Assembly: GCF_019774615.1 (NCBI RefSeq)
Contig: NZ_CP081496.1
Location: 1-64,000 of the forward strand
Reading direction: 5' to 3'
Length of the DNA stretch: 64,000 nucleotides
Source: Streptomyces sp. BHT-5-2
GTDB taxonomy: Bacteria; Actinomycetota; Actinomycetes; Streptomycetales; Streptomycetaceae
The translations under genes and the position numbers were made by a program. Shown piece by piece: positions 50,552 to 62,094 of the stretch (the first letter of the stretch is position 1; every line of letters begins with the position of its first letter). The notes beneath the pieces were generated by a model, which searched no databases, was not told the origin of the DNA, and was given only the letters and a program-made list of their open reading frames with translations.

Positions 50552-51661
50552 TCAGCGGGACGCTGCGGCTGTCTTATGGAGAGCCATGAGCCGGGCCGTT
50601 TCCTCCTCACGGAAGTCCCTGACTTCGGCGCACCGCTGGCTCATCACGAACTCGCCCAACGTCAGACACAGGTCCATACGCTGAATGCACACGCCGACCA
50701 TGAACGGGCCGTTCTGCGCCCGGTACATGCGCACGCCGTAGTACCCCTCATGACAGTCCCGGTCGTTGTCGAACCGGCACCCCTTGCAGGTGTCCGGCAG
50801 CCGGACGGGCCGGATGCTCTTCGCGTAGAGGGTCCGGCCGTCGGGGAGCCGGTAGCGGGTGCGCTGATCGGAGGCGCCGGCGGTGACGATGCGGCGGACC
50901 GGAACCGCCCCGAGATGATCCACAACCTCTTGCATGGCAGCGAGTGACGCCCCGTCGTCCTCAAGGTTCACAAGCACCCGTACGGTGACGACCCGCCCGT
51001 GCTCCTCGATAATGCGGAGCACCCGCGCCACGTGGTCATGGTCCGGGATCACGATGTTCGCCGACACCTTCACCCCGTGCCGGGAGGCGGTGTCGATCGT
51101 GGCGGTGAGAGCGTCCAGCTTCCGTGCCGCCAGCTTCGGTGAAGCGAGGCGCGGCGCCTGGACGGCGGCAAGTTCCTCGGGCGTTGTTCCGAATACGGAC
51201 AGGTTGATCCGGTCAAGCCCGGCCGCCGCACACTCGGGCAGAACGGCCGCTCCGTTCTCGCCGTTGCTGGTGAGTCCCACCGTCAGGCCGAGGCGTCGTG
51301 CGATGCGGACAAGCGCCGGCAGCTCCGGGTGCAGAGTTGGCTCCCCGCCCGTGAAGTGAACCTCGGTAGTCGGGAGGCTGCCGCGCACTGCCGCCAGGGC
51401 CAAGGCAAATTCGGAATCGGCCTTGATCCGCTCCGGCAGGAAGCTTGCACTGTTCGTCGAGAGGTAGATCGAGACCCGACCGGAGCGGCCGGCCGTCCCG
51501 GTGAACTGGCCGGCCTCGCGGCCGAGGTTGTCCGTCGTGACCGGGGTGCCTTCGTTGTGACAGAAGGTGCAGGCGAGTCCGCAGGCATCAATGATCTTGA
51601 CGCGCAGGGTCCGGTCCGGCACTACCGTGACCGGTAAGGCGTCCGTGTCAGTGTCGGTCAT
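50552..51661 (-). CDS. Radical SAM enzyme with C-terminal cysteine cluster
   Basis: 369 residues. CxxxCxxC cluster in [14 protein letters not shown], then [12 protein letters not shown] (GGE motif), LTSNGENGA and [16 protein letters not shown], the MoaA/SPASM-like barrel. C-terminal Cys ([29 protein letters not shown]) suggest an auxiliary Fe-S cluster. Substrate unknown. Codon 9 (51635-51637 on the plus strand) is TTA, so bldA-dependent. ATG 51661. Downstream of a CYTH gene and two small genes in one leftward operon; the partners suggest a dedicated small pathway. Confidence 0.85.
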   Translation of the reverse strand: MTDTDTDALPVTVVPDRTLRVKIIDACGLACTFCHNEGTPVTTDNLGREAGQFTGTAGRSGRVSIYLSTNSASFLPERIKADSEFALALAAVRGSLPTTEVHFTGGEPTLHPELPALVRIARRLGLTVGLTSNGENGAAVLPECAAAGLDRINLSVFGTTPEELAAVQAPRLASPKLAARKLDALTATIDTASRHGVKVSANIVIPDHDHVARVLRIIEEHGRVVTVRVLVNLEDDGASLAAMQEVVDHLGAVPVRRIVTAGASDQRTRYRLPDGRTLYAKSIRPVRLPDTCKGCRFDNDRDCHEGYYGVRMYRAQNGPFMVGVCIQRMDLCLTLGEFVMSQRCAEVRDFREEETARLMALHKTAAASR

Positions 51662-51716
51662 GGTTGCCTCCTGGCCGGCGGGGCCTGGTGACCCCGCCGA
51701 CGCGCAGTAGAGAGGT

Positions 51717-52253
51717 CTAGGCGAATCGGAGTTCGCTGATCGAGTCGAGGTCGATTCCGTACCGTGCGAACACCTTCGTCGTGTTCTCGCTGGTCAGGTC
51801 GGGTCGAGGGATCGAGAGGCATTCGGCGGTCGCCCACACCTGTTCCTCGGTGTCGCCCTCGATCTCCAGGTAGGGCGGGATACGCGGCCATTCGTCGATC
51901 TCCAGCCGCACGCCGTCCAGCAGCCAGGACGATCGCCGGTTCTCCTGGTAGCTGCGGTGCGTGAGCCCCATGAGCCCGAGCAGCGCGTGCGTGTCCTCGA
52001 ACGAGCCGACCGTTGTCTCGGTCTCCCGGGTGCCGTCGATCGCGTCCGAGCTGATCGTCTTCACGCACAGGGTCACTGCGCCGCCGGAGTCCCGCAGGCG
52101 CACCCAACGGCCCGGCACCGGGGGAACGGTGTCGTAAACGTAGCGGCGCATCAGGCGCTCGCCCTGGAAACTTCCACCGGCTGCCTTGATCCGCTCGGCC
52201 ATGGCGTCCGGGTCGATGCCCAGCGCCTTCGCTTCGTACTCAACGGTGTGCAT
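51717..52253 (-). CDS. CYTH-domain protein (class IV adenylate cyclase/triphosphatase-like)
   Basis: 178 residues. N-terminal HTVEYEAKALGID supplies the E-x-E-x-K motif. Basic/acidic tunnel residues follow in RRYVYDTVP, WVRLRDSG, TLCVKTI, RRSSWLLDGVRLEIDEWP and YLEIEGDTEEQV. CYTH enzymes act on triphosphates (cAMP synthesis, thiamine-triphosphate or polyphosphate hydrolysis). ATG 52253 with AGGAGAG upstream. 55 bp before the radical SAM gene on the same strand. Confidence 0.85.
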   Translation of the reverse strand: MHTVEYEAKALGIDPDAMAERIKAAGGSFQGERLMRRYVYDTVPPVPGRWVRLRDSGGAVTLCVKTISSDAIDGTRETETTVGSFEDTHALLGLMGLTHRSYQENRRSSWLLDGVRLEIDEWPRIPPYLEIEGDTEEQVWATAECLSIPRPDLTSENTTKVFARYGIDLDSISELRFA

Positions 52254-52312
52254 GTCTCTCCTGTTCGTATCGTGCGTGTTGCACGTCAGGCGTGAGCCTG
52301 CCGTCGTGGGAC

Positions 52313-52591
52313 CTATGCCTTACGGTCGCGGGCGTCGCCCTGAGTGGTTTCCCGGCGGTCCTGCCTGCGCTCGTCGCCTCCAACCTCATGTATGAGCGCC
52401 TTGCGCAGAGCGGCTTCCTGGCCACTGAACCCGATCCGGCGAGCGTCAGCTTTGCCGTCCCCTACGTAGTCGTACGAGCGGGCTAGCGAGGCGACGGACT
52501 CGCCCTCGTTGTACCGGGCGATCACGTTTTCTCGATTGGCGATGAACTCGTTGCGAGCTTCGGTCAGCTCTTCTCGGGAACGGCGGGGCAC
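52313..52591 (-). CDS. Small helix-turn-helix-like hypothetical protein
   Basis: 92 residues and not assigned to a family. The first half, RENVIARYNEGESVASLARSYD, has the look of a resolvase-type HTH helix pair; the second half (IGFSGQEAALRKALIHEVGG) is charged and may be disordered. GTG 52591 with GAGGAGGA 4 nt upstream. It overlaps the end of the preceding gene by 28 nt, so the operon is tightly packed. Confidence 0.65.
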   Translation of the reverse strand: MPRRSREELTEARNEFIANRENVIARYNEGESVASLARSYDYVGDGKADARRIGFSGQEAALRKALIHEVGGDERRQDRRETTQGDARDRKA

Positions 52592-52887
52592 GGCTCCTCC
52601 TCAAGCGGTCTGATGGCGCTAACCTCCACGCACCACTCCAACCCGCCGCCCGGCGGGCGCAGCCACACACAGGACGGCTGCTCGTGGTGGAGCAGGTAGG
52701 GCTGTCCGATCCCGTGGACGACGGCCTCGCGCTCCTTGGCGGTGTCAAGCACGCGAGCCCCGATGAAGACCCACTTCGGCATGCCCACGGGGCGCTCACC
52801 GGACTCTTCACGACCGGCGGTTCCTTCATCCGTGTCATCCCGTTGCAGGTTCTTCTGCTCGACGTACGTGGGGGTGCATCTGCTCAC
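52564..52887 (-). CDS. Small hypothetical protein heading the CYTH/radical-SAM operon
   Basis: 107 residues. The core MPKWVFIGARVLDTAKEREAV, then GIGQPY and CVWLRPPGGGLEWCVEVSAI, resembles a small beta-barrel domain found beside mobile-element genes in streptomycetes; function unknown. GTG 52887 is chosen for its strong GAGGAGGAAAGG; a shorter start at ATG 52785 would give only the conserved core. Confidence 0.6.
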   Translation of the reverse strand: MSRCTPTYVEQKNLQRDDTDEGTAGREESGERPVGMPKWVFIGARVLDTAKEREAVVHGIGQPYLLHHEQPSCVWLRPPGGGLEWCVEVSAIRPLEEEPCPAVPEKS

Positions 52888-53042
52888 GCCTTTCCTCCTC
52901 GATGCCTGGACGATGAAGCGGTGAGCCTCTAGTCCACTGCGAGTTGGAGCGTTTCCGGCGCCGCGGAGGCGGACGTTTTCATCCCCCGCCACGGCCCGCT
53001 CGTTACGGTGGGAGGACCAACCGCAGCCGCAAGGGGAAGCGC

Positions 53043-54109
53043 ATGGTGGGCATCGGTGGCAACAGACTGGCGCAGTTACGGCAGTCCGCGGGGTACACGC
53101 AGCAGGCGTTCGTCAAAGCGTTCAGGCACGAAGCCCTACGTCTCGGCATTGATGCATCGTTGCCGGTGTGCTTGCCGCAACGGCTCTGGTGTCTTCTCGG
53201 TCAGGACCTCGGATCGGTGTCGGTGACCTCGGCCTGCTGCGCGAGCGACTCGACGGTCTGTACCAGACGGACCACAGCGAGGGCAGCGTGCCGGCCATGA
53301 CCAAAGCGCGCCGGATCGAGAACGAGATCACGGGAGCGCTCAGCGCGGCTTCGTACACCAGCCGCGTCGGTCGCGAGCTTCAGACGATGCTGGCCGAGCT
53401 GCACGGGCACCGAGCCTGGTACGGCTACGACGGTTGGCGCATCGCCGAGGGGCGAGCGGCATGCATGGAAGCGCTGGCCGCGGCCCAGCTCGTCGACAGC
53501 CCCCTCCTTCAAGTCTCCGTCCTGGAAACGCTCGTGCTGCTCGCTATCAGGGCCGAACGGGCATGGGAAGCCGCGAGCGCCGTCGAGAAGGCCTACCGGC
53601 TCGCCCAACGCGCCGGTGCCGGGCACACCGTGCACCTAGTGATCGCGTTGCGTGCCGCCAACGCGGCCACCCATGTGGGAGACCTGTCCGGAGCGCGCCG
53701 TGCCTTGAGCCGTGCCGTCAGCCACCAGGGCCGAGTCGATGCGGACACCGAGGTACCCAACTGGGCCCAGTTCGTCGGACCGTTCGAGGTGGACTACGCC
53801 ACGGCAGACATGTATGTCCGGGCGGAGCAGCCCAGGCGCGCCGTTCCCTTTCTGCGTGCTGCGGTGACCGGTATCGGTGGTGACCTGCTCCGCAACAGCG
53901 CCTCGTACCGCGTAAAACTCGCGGGTGTGCTCCTTGAGGCGGGGGAAGCCGAGGAGGCATGCGCCGAGATGGCCACCGCACTTCAGGTGTGCGGAGGGGT
54001 CTCGTCGCCGCGGTTGCTGGACAAGATTCGGAAGTTCCAGCACGCCGTCGCCAGAATCGACACGGCGGTCGCCCGCGAGTGCAGCGACCGCATCCGCGAG
54101 ACAGTCTGA
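53043..54109 (+). pseudogene. XRE-family regulator with TPR-like C-terminus, internally deleted and frameshifted
   Basis: N-terminus from ATG 53043 (VGIGGNRLAQLRQSAGYTQQ, then AFVKAFRHEALRLGIDAS) is the first half of an XRE HTH. At about 53160-53170 the frame breaks and another frame continues with LAATALVSSRSGPRIGVGDL and the long helical-repeat domain to TGA 54109 (LHGHRAWYGYDGWRIAEGRA). Homologues have recognition helix plus ~60 linker residues between these parts by recall; they are missing here. The C-terminal part (GTG 53168) may still be translated. AAGGGGAAG precedes the original start. Confidence 0.7.
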
Positions 54110-54119
54110 GGGGCACCAC

Positions 54120-54686
54120 ATGACCCAACCCGAAGGCATCACCGTCGCACACCTGGACGGCCCGGCCGCGGAGGAGGCCGAAGGTGACTTCACGCTCGTC
54201 TACGCCGAGGTATTCGCCGAGCCGCCCTACTGCGAGACCGAGGACGACGTCGTGGCCACCTTCCGGCGTTTCCGCTCCCAGACACGGAAACGCGCCTTCC
54301 GGGCTGCCCTGGCCCGCACACCCGACGGCACGCCCGTCGGCATGGCCTACGGCTGCCCCCTCGGGCCGAAGACGGGCTGGTGGGACTCGCTTACCGAGCC
54401 CGTGTCCGACGAGATGCGCCGCGAGGACGGTCGCCGCACCTTCGGACTGATGGAGCTGGCCGTACGCCTGCCGTGGCGCCGGTGCGGCATCGCTCGCCGA
54501 CTGCACGAATCACTCCTTGACCGGATCGAGGCCGAGCGCGTGGTGCTCAACGTCCATCCGGCGAGTGAGGCAGCGCGGGCGGCCTACCGGTCGTGGGGCT
54601 ACCGCAAGGTCGGTGATGCTCGCCCGTGGACCGGTGCCGATCTCCACGACGTCATGGTTCTCGACTTGCCCCACCCGCCGGCGTAG
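54120..54686 (+). CDS. GNAT-family N-acetyltransferase
   Basis: 188 residues. Acetyl-CoA site in FGLMELAVRLPWRRCGIARRLHESLL (motif A, R-x-x-G-I/L-A), then VLNVHPASEAARAAYRSWGYRKVGD (motif B). The N-terminal half has DFTLVYAEVFAEPPYCETEDD. Acceptor unknown. ATG 54120 with GAGGGG upstream, 10 bp after the broken XRE regulator, so originally a two-gene unit. Confidence 0.85.
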   Translation: MTQPEGITVAHLDGPAAEEAEGDFTLVYAEVFAEPPYCETEDDVVATFRRFRSQTRKRAFRAALARTPDGTPVGMAYGCPLGPKTGWWDSLTEPVSDEMRREDGRRTFGLMELAVRLPWRRCGIARRLHESLLDRIEAERVVLNVHPASEAARAAYRSWGYRKVGDARPWTGADLHDVMVLDLPHPPA

Positions 54687-54802
54687 GTCGGCACCGCACC
54701 TCACAGCACCCGCAACGGATACGCCCCGGAAGACTACGACAATCACTGCGAGTACTTTTCGCAGGTCAAGGCCGCTATCTAAGAGTTCCCGCAGGCCACA
54801 AA
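54687..54802 (+). pseudogene. Short gene remnant at the right edge of the island
   Basis: A frame ending at TAA 54780-54782 reads NGYAPEDYDNHCEYFSQVKA plus AI, with natural-looking composition but no start or upstream domain. Probably the 3' scrap of a gene cut off when the element integrated or decayed. Family not recognised. Confidence 0.3.
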
Positions 54803-54803
54803 A

Positions 54804-54837
54804 CCGAGGGCGGCACCTCCGCACAGGTGCCGCCCTC
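54804..54837 (-). terminator. ppdK terminator hairpin / right copy of the 36-nt repeat (putative attR)
   Basis: Stem cgagggcggcacct / aggtgccgccctcg (14 bp), loop ccgcac, followed on the minus strand by ggttttgtgg (U4). It lies 92 bp after the ppdK stop. Identical to 49014-49047, which fits an integration site placed in a terminator and duplicated on insertion. Confidence 0.7.
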
Positions 54838-54928
54838 GTAGGGAGCCGGAGCGGGCGGCGGGCGTTGAGGGTGGCAGGGTGCCGCCGCCGGCTCCGGTGG
54901 TTCGCGGGGACGTGGTCCCCGGGTGGGG

Positions 54929-57664
<2,736 letters not shown>

Positions 57665-58268
57665 GGCTCTGACTCCTCGCCGACGGGCTGCCCTGACGGC
57701 GAGGAACATACCCAGATCGAAGGCGTATGGGTACGTCCACTTGGTCGACATACGTGCGTAACCCGGCGTCAGCCAGCAGATCGAAAGTGATCATGCGTTT
57801 CCACCATCGTTTATAACCTGAATGCATCACTGCGCTCCGCAGTCACTCAGGCGGCGATCGCTACTTAACGCTACGTTTCACTTGATGGATTGAACGGATA
57901 GCGAGTGGCACCCGGTGCCACCATTGCGAGAGGTAGAGCCCACCCTTTGCTGCTCATCTGAGCGCAACCCCTATCAGGGGTGGCGAGAATCACGCGCTCA
58001 TGTGTGATGAGGTCCCATCATCTGGACCCTTCACGTTCGCGTGATCAAGAAACGCGGCGACCGGAACGGGGGCCCGTTTTCGTCCGGGCGGCAGATCGGC
58101 GCGCAATTCGGCCACCCGCCGCTCCGGGACGGCGAGGCACCGGCCACCGCGCGCCGGGCGTCCGGATCGGGCCATAGTTCGCCGCCTGCGGGAACGTCCG
58201 CCCCGCCGCCCGGAGTCGTATACCGGACGGCGGGCCCGACCGGCGGCCCGTCGCACCGGCGGCGGTGC
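57665..58268. promoter_or_regulatory. 604-bp region upstream of ppdK, no gene recognised
   Basis: Noticeably less GC-rich at 57780-58030 than the rest of the window, as expected for the ppdK promoter and leader. Reading leftward, a TATAAAC-like box lies near 57811-57817. The right third (58040-58268) is GC-rich with no recognisable gene. No terminator was identified for the leftward exporter gene that ends at 58269. Confidence 0.4.
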
Positions 58269-59765
58269 TCAACGTGCCGTGTGCGGCCGCTCGGTGGCCC
58301 CGCCCGGGAGCCGCCGGCGGCGCAGCAGCGGCAGCACCGCCAGCCCGGCGAGCAGACTGCCGACCGCCACCGGGAGCGAGGTCGCGTACAGCGCGTGCGC
58401 CGAGGCCGCCGCCCGGCCGCCCGAGCCCGCCGCCCGGGTCAGGAAGACGCTGCCGTAGCCCGCGACGCCGATCACCTGGGCGAGCTGCGGGACGGTGGTC
58501 AACACCCCGCTGGCGTCGGCGGCGTCGGCCGGGGCGATCCCGGACAGCGCCAGCGTCAGCAGCGGACTGGTGGTGAAGCCCAGGCCCAGCCCCCAGACCA
58601 GTTGGAGCAGCAGCACGGCCGGGCTGCCGGTGCCGCCGCGCAGGACCAGGCCGAGGCCGAGGTAGCCGGCCCCGGCCAGGGCGCAGGCCACGGCGATCAT
58701 CGGCAGATGGCAACGGGCGGGCAGCCGCTGCCAGGTGAGGCTGCCCACGGCCACTCCCGCCGCCAGCGGCACGAAGGTCAGCCCGGCGCGCACCGCGGAC
58801 TCCCCCAGGCCCGTCTGGAGGTGCTGGGAGAAGGCGAACAGGAAGCCCGCATAGCCGGCCATGCAGAAGAACAGCGCCGCCGCGCCGCACACCAGATCCG
58901 GCGAGCGCAGCACCCGCCCGGGGACCAGCGGCGCGCCCCCGCGCCGGGCCACCGCCCGCTCGACGAGGACGAACAGCACCGCCGCCGGTACCGCGGCGGC
59001 CAGGCACACCCCCGTCCACCGCGGCCAGTGCCGCTCGTGCCCCAGTACCAGCGGGACGACCAGCAACAGCAGCGCGGCGGTCAGCGTCACCACACCGGGC
59101 AGGTCCAGCCCCTTGGCCGTGCGGTCCGACTGCCGCGGCAGCAACCGGGCCGCCGCGGCCAGCAGGGCCGCCCCGACCGGCACGTTGATCAGGAAGACCG
59201 GGCGCCATCCGGTACCGAACAGGTCCGCGCTGACCAGCAGCCCGCCGGCGACCTGCCCGACCACCACCGCCGCCGCGATCACCGTCGCGTAGAGGCTCAA
59301 CGCCCGGGCCCGCGCCCGCCCTTCGAAGGTGAGCTGGATCAAGCTGTAGATCTGCGGCACCATCAGCCCGGCGCCGAGCCCCTGCACCACCCGGGCGCCG
59401 ATCAGCGCCCCCGCCCCCGGCGCCAGTCCGCAGGCGGCCGAGGCGAGGGTGAAGACCGTCAGGCCCAGCAGGAAGACGGTCCGGAAGCCGTGCCGGGCGC
59501 CGAGCCGGGCCCCGGTGATCAGCAGCGCCGCGTACGCCAGGGTGTAGCCGGAGACGATCAGTTGCAGCGCGGCGCCGGTGGTGCGCAGATCGCCGCGGAC
59601 GGCCGGGGTCGCGACATTGACGACGGTGGCGTCCAGCAGCGCCATGAAGACCGCGCCGAGGACGACGACCAGAACTCCGGTGCCGCGCTGCGCCGCCGGG
59701 GACGTCGAAGTGTGCGTCGGTGCCCCGGCAACTCTCTTTCCGGGGACGTGCGTTGTTCCGTTCAT
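58269..59765 (-). CDS. MFS drug exporter, DHA2 (14-TMS) type
   Basis: 498 residues with about 14 membrane segments. LVVVLGAVFMALLDATVVNVATPAV is TMS1 with motif D1 (LDxTVVNVA), ARLGARHGFRTVFLLG is motif A, and GRVVQGLGAGLMVPQ-like motif B appears as ARVVQGLGAGLMVPQ. Exports drugs or antibiotics by H+ antiport. ATG 59765 with GAGGATCA upstream. Divergent from an MmyB-type regulator, with an operator-like palindrome between them. Confidence 0.9.
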   Translation of the reverse strand: MNGTTHVPGKRVAGAPTHTSTSPAAQRGTGVLVVVLGAVFMALLDATVVNVATPAVRGDLRTTGAALQLIVSGYTLAYAALLITGARLGARHGFRTVFLLGLTVFTLASAACGLAPGAGALIGARVVQGLGAGLMVPQIYSLIQLTFEGRARARALSLYATVIAAAVVVGQVAGGLLVSADLFGTGWRPVFLINVPVGAALLAAAARLLPRQSDRTAKGLDLPGVVTLTAALLLLVVPLVLGHERHWPRWTGVCLAAAVPAAVLFVLVERAVARRGGAPLVPGRVLRSPDLVCGAAALFFCMAGYAGFLFAFSQHLQTGLGESAVRAGLTFVPLAAGVAVGSLTWQRLPARCHLPMIAVACALAGAGYLGLGLVLRGGTGSPAVLLLQLVWGLGLGFTTSPLLTLALSGIAPADAADASGVLTTVPQLAQVIGVAGYGSVFLTRAAGSGGRAAASAHALYATSLPVAVGSLLAGLAVLPLLRRRRLPGGATERPHTAR

Positions 59766-59794
59766 GACGGTGATCCTCACGAGCGGCGCATTCG

Positions 59795-59822
59795 GGTACC
59801 AGGACGCAGTGATCCTGGTACC
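59795..59822. promoter_or_regulatory. Operator-like inverted repeat between exporter and regulator
   Basis: Perfect 10-bp arms GGTACCAGGA / TCCTGGTACC with an 8-bp spacer, in the middle of the 102-bp divergent promoter region. Size and position fit the binding site of the adjacent HTH regulator, controlling both genes. Confidence 0.65.
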
Positions 59823-59867
59823 GGTGGTATCTGGCAGACGTCCGCGGGCGTCGCCGATGATGGGGCG

Positions 59868-60896
59868 GTGTCCGCGACCCCTCTGTCCCCCCTCCGCCCC
59901 GCCGCCGGCGCGGCCGCCCGGCGCGGTGAACTCGCCGCGTTCCTCCGGCTCCGCCGGGAACGCCTCGCCCCCCAGGACGTCGGGCTGCCCGTAGGCCCGC
60001 GGCGCCGCACCCCGGGACTGCGCCGCGAGGAGGTCGCCGAGCGGGCCGGTGTCGGGGTGGCCTGGTACACGTGGCTGGAGCAGGGACGGCCGATCAACCC
60101 CAGCACGCAGGTGCTGGACGCGATCGCCCGGGCCCTGCTGCTCGACCCGGCGGAGCGCGCCCATCTGCACCGGCTCGCCGACGTCCCCGGTGCCGCCACC
60201 GCCGCGCCCCCGCCCGCCGGCCCGCCGCCCGGCGAGCACACGCTCCAGACGATCCTCGACGCGCTGAACCCGCTGCCGGCGGGCCTGGTCGGCGCCCGCT
60301 ACGACGTGCTGGCCTTCAACGACGCCTATGCCGCACTCGATCCGCGGATCGAGCTGCTGCCGCCGGCGGAACGGAACGTGCTGTGGCGGCTGTTCACCGC
60401 GGACGAGGAATCCCGGCCGCTGGTGGACTGGGAGCGTGAGGTGTCCGTCATGCTGGGGCACCTGCGGAACGAGTTCGGCCGCCGGCTCCAGGACCCGCAG
60501 TGGCAGGCGTACATCCGGCGGCTGGCCGAAGCGTCCCCGCTGTTCGCGGAAATGTGGGCGCGCCATGACGTCGCCGCGCCGGCCGCGCACCGCAAGACGT
60601 TCCGGGCGGTCGACGGCCGCCGCGTCACCATCGTCGCCACCGGCTTCACCCGCACCGAGGCGCCGGACGCCAAGCTGTGGATCTACACGCCGGCGGACGC
60701 GGACGCGGCGCGGGTGCTCGACGAGCTGCTGGCGCGCTATCGGGAGGTCGGCGCGGCCGGGCTGCTGGCCGGGGCGGCGGGCCCGGCCCGGCCCGGGGGC
60801 CGAACGGCCGCCGCGCACCGGCCCGTTCGAGAGGCCGCCGGTCAGCCGCCGGAGGTGTCCAGCTCGGCGTCCTCGCCGACGCCGGCGCAGTCGTAG
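59868..60896 (+). CDS. XRE-family regulator with MmyB-like ligand-binding domain
   Basis: 342 residues. HTH in RRTPGLRREEVAERAGVGVAWYTWLEQGR, the hallmark of MmyB-type regulators, then the PAS-like ligand domain (VLAFNDAYAAL, ERNVLWRLF, WEREVSVMLGHLRNEFGRR, FRAVDGRRVTI, KLWIYTPAD). Regulators of this group control adjacent efflux or redox genes. GTG 59868 is the likely start. The last ~40 residues past the domain are low-complexity and overlap the convergent dus gene by 55 bp. Confidence 0.85.
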   Translation: MSATPLSPLRPAAGAAARRGELAAFLRLRRERLAPQDVGLPVGPRRRTPGLRREEVAERAGVGVAWYTWLEQGRPINPSTQVLDAIARALLLDPAERAHLHRLADVPGAATAAPPPAGPPPGEHTLQTILDALNPLPAGLVGARYDVLAFNDAYAALDPRIELLPPAERNVLWRLFTADEESRPLVDWEREVSVMLGHLRNEFGRRLQDPQWQAYIRRLAEASPLFAEMWARHDVAAPAAHRKTFRAVDGRRVTIVATGFTRTEAPDAKLWIYTPADADAARVLDELLARYREVGAAGLLAGAAGPARPGGRTAAAHRPVREAAGQPPEVSSSASSPTPAQS

Positions 60897-62020
60897 GGGT
60901 CGCGCAGCCAACCGTCCGGAAGCACCACGCGGTTGTTGCCGGAGGTCCGGCCGCGCGGGCCGTCGGCGCCGGCCGGCCACGGCTGGTCCAGGTCGAGCTC
61001 GTGCAGCCCCTCCGCCAGCTCGGCCAGCGACGAGCTGATCGCCAGCCGCTTGCGCATCTCGGAGCCGACCGCGAAGCCCTTGAGGTACCAGGCGACGTGC
61101 TTGCGGAAGTCGATCACCCCGCGGGCCTCGTCGCCCAGCCACTCGCCGAGCAGGGTGGCGTGCCGCACCATGACGGCCGCGACCTCGCGCAGGCCGGGGG
61201 CCTTCGGCGCGCCGGTGCCCTCGAAGGCGGCGACCAGATCGCCGAAGAGCCAGGGGCGGCCCAGGCAGCCGCGGCCGACCACGACACCGTCGCAGCCGGT
61301 CTCCCGCATCATCCGCACCGCGTCGTCGGCCGACCAGATGTCGCCGTTGCCGAGCACCGGGATCTCCGGGACGTGCTCCTTCAGCCGGGCGATGGCGTCC
61401 CAGTCGGCGGTGCCGCCGTAGTGCTGGGAGGTGGTGCGGCCGTGCAGGGCGACGGCGGTGACGCCCTCCTCGACGGCGATCCGGCCGGCGTCGAGGTAGG
61501 TGAGGTGGTCCTCGTCGATGCCCTTGCGCATCTTCATCGTCACCGGCAGGTCACCGGCGCCACTGACCGCCTCGCGGAGGATGGCGCGCAACAGGGGCCG
61601 CTTGTACGGGAGGGCGGAGCCGCCGCCCTTGCGCGTGACCTTGGGGACCGGGCAGCCGAAGTTCAGGTCGATGTGGTCGGCCAGGTCCTCCTCGACGATC
61701 ATGCGGACGGCCTTGCCGACGGTGACCGGATCCACACCGTAGAGCTGGATCGAGCGCGGGCGCTCGGTCGCGTCGAAGTGGATCAGCTGCATGGTCTTCT
61801 CGTTGCGCTCGACCAGCGCCCGAGTCGTGATCATCTCGCTGACGAAGAGCCCCTTGCCACCACTGCTGCGATCTCCCGGGGGCCGACCCCCGGACCCCCA
61901 GCCGTCGCCTTCGGCGAATTCCCGGCACAGCGTCCGGAACGGGGCGTTGGTGATCCCGGCCATCGGTGCCAGGACCACGGGGGGCTGCACCGTGTGCGGG
62001 CCGATCTGCAGCGAACTCAT
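60842..62020 (-). CDS. dus: tRNA-dihydrouridine synthase
   Basis: 392 residues. VVLAPMAGITNAPFRTLCREF (FMN site), ERPRSIQLYGVDP, LNFGCPVPKVTRKGGGSAL (catalytic Cys in NFGCP), MKMRKGID, ALHGRTTSQHYGG, GNGDIWSADDA and GRGCLGRPWLF. Reduces uridine to dihydrouridine in the tRNA D-loop. The insert EGDGWGSGGRPPGDRSSGG after residue ~35 is longer than in most Dus. ATG 62020; ATG 62029 also in frame. Confidence 0.9.
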   Translation of the reverse strand: MSSLQIGPHTVQPPVVLAPMAGITNAPFRTLCREFAEGDGWGSGGRPPGDRSSGGKGLFVSEMITTRALVERNEKTMQLIHFDATERPRSIQLYGVDPVTVGKAVRMIVEEDLADHIDLNFGCPVPKVTRKGGGSALPYKRPLLRAILREAVSGAGDLPVTMKMRKGIDEDHLTYLDAGRIAVEEGVTAVALHGRTTSQHYGGTADWDAIARLKEHVPEIPVLGNGDIWSADDAVRMMRETGCDGVVVGRGCLGRPWLFGDLVAAFEGTGAPKAPGLREVAAVMVRHATLLGEWLGDEARGVIDFRKHVAWYLKGFAVGSEMRKRLAISSSLAELAEGLHELDLDQPWPAGADGPRGRTSGNNRVVLPDGWLRDPYDCAGVGEDAELDTSGG

Positions 62021-62094
62021 GGCTCCCATTGTCCCGCACCTGAGCGGTTCCCCCGCCAGGGGCCGCCCCGCCGGGATCGTTGTAGCGTTCAACC

